Shown here piece by piece: positions 59,461 through 64,000 of a DNA stretch of 64,000 bases (positions are counted from its first letter, which is position 1; each line of letters begins with the position of its first letter). A program made the position numbers and the translations under genes. The DNA comes from Paragonimus westermani (Eukaryota; Platyhelminthes; Trematoda; Plagiorchiida; Troglotrematidae), in contig QNGE01000149.1 in assembly GCA_008508345.1 (NCBI GenBank), positions 200,312 to 264,311 of the forward strand. Reading direction: 5' to 3'. The notes beneath the pieces were generated by a model. The model was not told where the DNA came from and ran no database searches. It was given only the letters and a program-made list of their open reading frames with translations.

Positions 59461-62400
59461 ACAGTAGAAATTAGGCGTGAAGTCAGAATTCACAGAGTCG
59501 TTGGTATGTTGTATATATGTCGTCAAAAATATGCAGGTTGTGCTAGGGTAGGCATACTGGAAACAACTTCACGGAAGAATTTGGACATTTGACTGAACTA
59601 TCTTTTTGTTGCAAAGTACAGGGCTCAGCCATAAGTGGGAAAATCGGTAAATATATACGGTCTACTTTCGGATGAGAACAGTTATCGGCTACGATACTGA
59701 CCGCGTTTTAGTATGCCGTCAGCCTGTCGAGTTGATATCGGACTTCTGTTGCCAAATGTTTGCTAGTATTTTTTCGGGTCTGTTACAGTCACACGCTCCA
59801 CTGGACGTACTGATTCCCATCCTGGGACGGAGACGTCAGCATCAAAACGTTGACTACAAAGGCTGAGAATATGCACAGCAGACAATGCTCATGAAAGTTG
59901 GTCAGGACAGTGAACAGATTGACTGAAACAGCCACATATGTCGTTCGTGCAATCACGATGAATCAAGTTATGAGGTTTAGCGAGCAGACAAAGAAACACA
60001 TTTCAAATAAAATAGAGGTGCATAAGTGTCCAATTGCACATCTTCTATCTAACTGACCAACAGGAATGATACAAAACCATCCACCCGACGTTGAATATAC
60101 TTCAGAAAATGTTAATCGTAAAATTCATGTTTCACTGCAACCAGCAGAAGTTGGGGTCGGTCGGTTGGCGTATAAACCCACGAAGATTATAATACCTTTA
60201 ACTTTGGATCGAATAGTGTTGCGCGATTTACTTCGACTGCTCCGTCAGAAGATGCGCTCGCTAGCAGTTAGGGCACGCACGAGTAGCATACTCTAATGTT
60301 TGATGTTCGGTGAGAATTATGAAATTCTGATCCCCCACCAACGGAAACTGGTGTTCAGCAGGGAGGTGACTTGGAAGTAGTTCGAACTACAAGATGCCGT
60401 TATGTGACTGTGTCATTTACAATTTGTATGAAATGGTAGGGAGTTGCCGGAGTTCATTTTCTACAAGTTAATGGACGATCCGGTCGAATGTTGAACTGGG
60501 TGCAAGGGATGTAAGAAAGTGATGTGTTCAAGTGACTGCATTCAGATAATGAAGGTTGGCAGCACTACTTAAGGTTGTTCTGGCAACCACCAATGCTTGT
60601 GCTAAGAGTGGGTTAAGTGTAATGGTTTTGTTGCAACTACGAAGTGCACCTCCCAAAGTGATGGGTGTAGTAGCACAATTCGGAATAAAAATGGTCCCAA
60701 AAGAATGTAGCAACTGAAGCTTATTGGTTAAATAAGCAACTGACAAGGTTTGGGCAGGATTTGTCTGGTCGATTACTGTTGTCCGTAAGTATTCATGAAA
60801 TCGGTCCCGAGGATACTATGCTCCAGTTTCCAGTCCTCTTGACGGATACACTTAAGGTGATTGTACATAATCCACAAATGTAAGTCTGAAGTGCTTGACA
60901 TAGACGGCTGTGCTTCATTGATGTCTATCAGCTCTATAGTCCAGACAAAGTTGCCAGTTAGTCCGTTTGTAGAATCTAAACCGAGATATGAGGCTTCAAC
61001 CTACAGTGAGATGAACACCTAGAATGGCCATTCAAAACTGCGGCAGACTGACAGTTTGAACTTACGCCGATTAGAAACCACAAACCAAACCAAGTTTTGT
61101 TTTTTGGAAGTTCTAAAGCATCGATGGAGTCTGAAGGGTTCAAACGAACTATTTGGTAAGCATGTCACTTTCAACAAAAGCTTGATACAAAAATATCTGA
61201 AATATTAAGTCTGATGTGGAGTTGGTTGTGTTCTCGAAAAAATTTGCCTGTACAGTCGTTCTAGAAACAATAAATCATTTTAGTAGGTGGTATGGAAGTC
61301 CATCGGGCAGAAACACCTCACCGTGTGCTCCAAAATATTACCCGTTCTAGATGTTTAAGGATTACAACGAAACGCTTGTGTTGAGAAGCATGGATTCGAC
61401 AATACTGTGCCTGAGATAATTAAGGCATCCGTTCTATTGCTTGTTCTCGATAAGAAATTCATCGTTACCCGCTAACCAAGAACAGAACATCTTGTCTGGT
61501 CCTCTGGTTTATTAGGGTAAGCAAAAAGGTACTTATTTCTCAATTGTAATTTGTCAACCTCCTCTGTGCGTCGGCGACTGTGTATTACGGAACCAGAAAA
61601 CAGACTGAAAAACTTGAGTCGAACGTAAAACTAAAATCCATAGGAGGTAGACACCTGTGTTATTTATCGATCCATTGCAAACTTTGTTTCCGCAATAGGG
61701 TAAAATTGTTGAACACGACTAAGTGTGCACCAAAGCAGGGGATAAAATTCCGACTACTAAATTCGCAGCAGAATATGGAAACCATCAGTTACATAAATAC
61801 CTGTCAAGGTTTGGATGGCAGCTGCATCAATGATAACGGTAGTCCTTTGATATTTAAAGAATCAAATTCGTCGGTAAGAAACTTCAAATGTAATAGTCGT
61901 GGTGAACGATTTTTGCTGTAACGGATTTGTCTTGAATACAGCTCATATTCGAACTCTTCTTAGTCGACGTTGCAGTGACTCTATTTGTTGACGTATTATT
62001 GACTAGGTCTTACTGTCAATTAGCATTTGTATCCTTTCTATTGCAAACGTCGCATGTGCTTAAACATTTGTTTGAGCTAGTAGAGGTACCTTCAGGTACC
62101 GTACGCACTCAGGCACACTGCTCAAGCAAATCGCACGCTTTCCGCTCGGTCATATTATCGCTTCGTCTTATTGAACGTTCGCCCGCCGATTTCATGTTTC
62201 GACACTATACCTAATTTTCACTCACTATGTTCTCAACTCGTCACCTTGGTTTGTTTGAATCTACGGCAATCATCCGTCCCATTTGTACATGTTGTTGCCA
62301 ACTGACTAGCATGCAAAACCTAACCCACTGTGCGAAACTTAAAACTGACACTGGGACCGCTCTAACATGGACACCGAACACTCCAGTAGAGTAACAAGTG

Positions 62401-63269
62401 AGGTTTGTAACAGTTAGATGTCCATTGTATGCACCAAGTGCTGGACGGACTGAAGATAAATACTGAACAAGGCAAGTCGCCTGAAGAACTGACGTGGAGC
62501 ACATGGTTTTTTCTCGCAGATTAGTGTCACTGTTTCCGCAGCATTCTTAAGAATGCTACGTCACCTTCCGATGTGCCCTGGTGAAAATCCTATCATAGTA
62601 ATTGCGCGCCGTGTGGTTTGTCAAGAAGGCACCTCGTGGACACGTAAAACGAAGGCAGTACAATTTAGCTAATTGGGTATTAAGCGTAACACCTCCACAG
62701 TGAATCCATATCCCACAAATAATAGTTTGATCTGGATCAGAGCTTTACCACTGACCTCACTCAACAGCTGACTACGAACAGGAAGTCTATCCGGCGAGTT
62801 TTCGCTCGTCTATGGTTCCATCTATGCCAATTTATTCGTGCTGTGACTCTTAAGGAACTCGATTGGTAAAGACGTTTGCATCTTTATGAATGGCTTCAAG
62901 GCACCGTTATCAAACAATAATGTTCGTAAAAGTAATCAGCTTAGTCGGTGAAGGAACATTCTTTCCAACTGGTGCGGTAAGCAGACAAAAAATGATTTAC
63001 TGAGCACAGCCAAACCCAAACACACACAGCAGTCCTACGCCTAAACTATTCTTGTGGTCGGGGATTCTCAAGACTACGCTTGCTGTGCCCCATTATTTTT
63101 AACGCAATGGCAAAGGGAGCAACTTGTCTGGGAAATCTTTCAGGCTACGTGTGTCAGCATAATCAGAACTTGAAACCTGAACCGTCCAATACAGGTCCAA
63201 GCATACATAAGATTCCTCAGATTCCTCTTATCCGTATATTTCCTATGAATCTTATGAAGGAGAACCTGA
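59461..63269. other. Intergenic DNA with a few open frames, no gene supported
   Basis: Plus-strand frames at 60066-60296 (76 codons, after an acaccaacag-like acceptor caacag), 61580-61921 (113 codons) and 61975-62214 (79 codons) look somewhat protein-like. No family is recognised and no consistent splice pattern links them. Confidence 0.3.
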
Positions 63270-63857
63270 TTAAAGCAAGGCGGATCATTCGTCCATTATG
63301 CAAACTGCATATGTGGGAGCGATTGGACAGTCCATCTACACGAAGATGGATCGGCCTGGGAAAATCAGTTCGATGGCCTCCGAAATCCCCTTTCTCAACC
63401 CTCTTGGACTTTTTTCGACAGAATCGATCAAAATCCCTGGTTTACACTGCACAACGTCACGCCCGTTACCGTGTGCTAGGCGGAGAATATACACACCATG
63501 TGTAGTACAAATGTAGACAAAAGTTCAAGTGTGTTTGCCTCGTTCTCACCCAGTAATTTGGGAATAACAAGTCACTATGAGCAAAATGTAACACTATCTT
63601 TCAGTCATCTCGGATTCATAAATGTTCGTGTTTGGATGACCTTAGGTACGCGGTTCATTGCTACATTGAAGATTTGGGGACCGACACTGAATGCAAACTT
63701 CGCGCCTAATAATCTTTGGACCCATTGGATGGACCATAAGAATGAATGATTACTCCAAAACATAAGACGGAATTTTGACCTCATCTATGCATCACATAAC
63801 TGGGATAATCTCCCACTTAGCTGCCAGTTTTTTAAGAACCCAAAGTCGCCCTTCTAA
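63270..63857 (+). pseudogene. Possible decayed coding segment of unknown family
   Basis: One plus-strand frame runs 196 codons with only two stops before its end (TAG 63477-63479, TGA 63747-63749). It includes WTVHLHEDGSAWENQFDGL, then NPWFTLHNVTPVTV before the first stop, and NVTLSFSHLGFINVRVWM and GPTLNANFAPNNLW after it. The composition looks like an extracellular beta-rich protein. I do not recognise it. A different frame is open for 141 codons at 63080-63505, so a chance opening is not excluded. Confidence 0.3.
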
Positions 63858-64000
63858 AAGTTATACGTTACCTACCCAAAATGGATTATGTTTCGTTCGT
63901 TTTAACCTGATAGGTTTGCTGGGAAATAGAAAATCACAGCAATCTTCCAAAATAAAAATGTGATGGAATTCGTTTAAAATTGATGTAATTGAGAAAAGAT

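Overview
The window looks like animal nuclear DNA. One split gene with consensus GT..AG introns is buried in long tracts of worn-out transposable elements. The protein is most like animal lysosomal beta-mannosidases. Introns of 8-12 kb between exons of 0.3-1 kb, moderate GC content (judged by eye), many tRNA-derived SINE remnants, R2-like, RTE-like and Ty3/Gypsy-like retroelement relics and a hammerhead-ribozyme-like segment together suggest a flatworm, most likely a digenean fluke with higher GC than Schistosoma. That assignment is inference. The gene itself is read directly from the sequence.

Layout: 1-20162 holds no gene I can support, only eroded SINE and LINE fragments. From 20163 to 54378 (+ strand) lies a complete beta-mannosidase gene (MANBA, glycoside hydrolase family 2) in five coding exons: 20163-21203, 30134-30468, 42726-43065, 51483-51775 and 53460-54378. 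All four junctions are GT..AG and keep the frame, giving 975 residues with a signal peptide, the sugar-binding domain, the catalytic barrel with acid/base Glu491 and nucleophile Glu602, and the C-terminal beta domains. From 54379 to 64000 there is again no recognised gene. A segment at 63270-63857 stays unusually open apart from two stops and may be a decayed coding piece.

The introns carry most of the repeats. Intron 1 holds an antisense Ty3/Gypsy pol relic (22516-23792) and an unexplained exon-like reading frame on the minus strand (27336-27488). Intron 2 holds an antisense R2-clade retrotransposon relic (39388-40420), an inverted-repeat pair beside it, and two copies of SINE family B. Intron 3 holds a hammerhead-like segment (43749-43824) just after a possible Penelope-like reading frame, a tandem duplication of about 170 bp, another SINE-B copy, an inverted SINE-A pair and a (TTAA)n tract. 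All six SINE-B copies in the window point the same way, antisense to MANBA. No prokaryotic genes, CRISPR arrays, rRNA genes or intact tRNA genes were seen.
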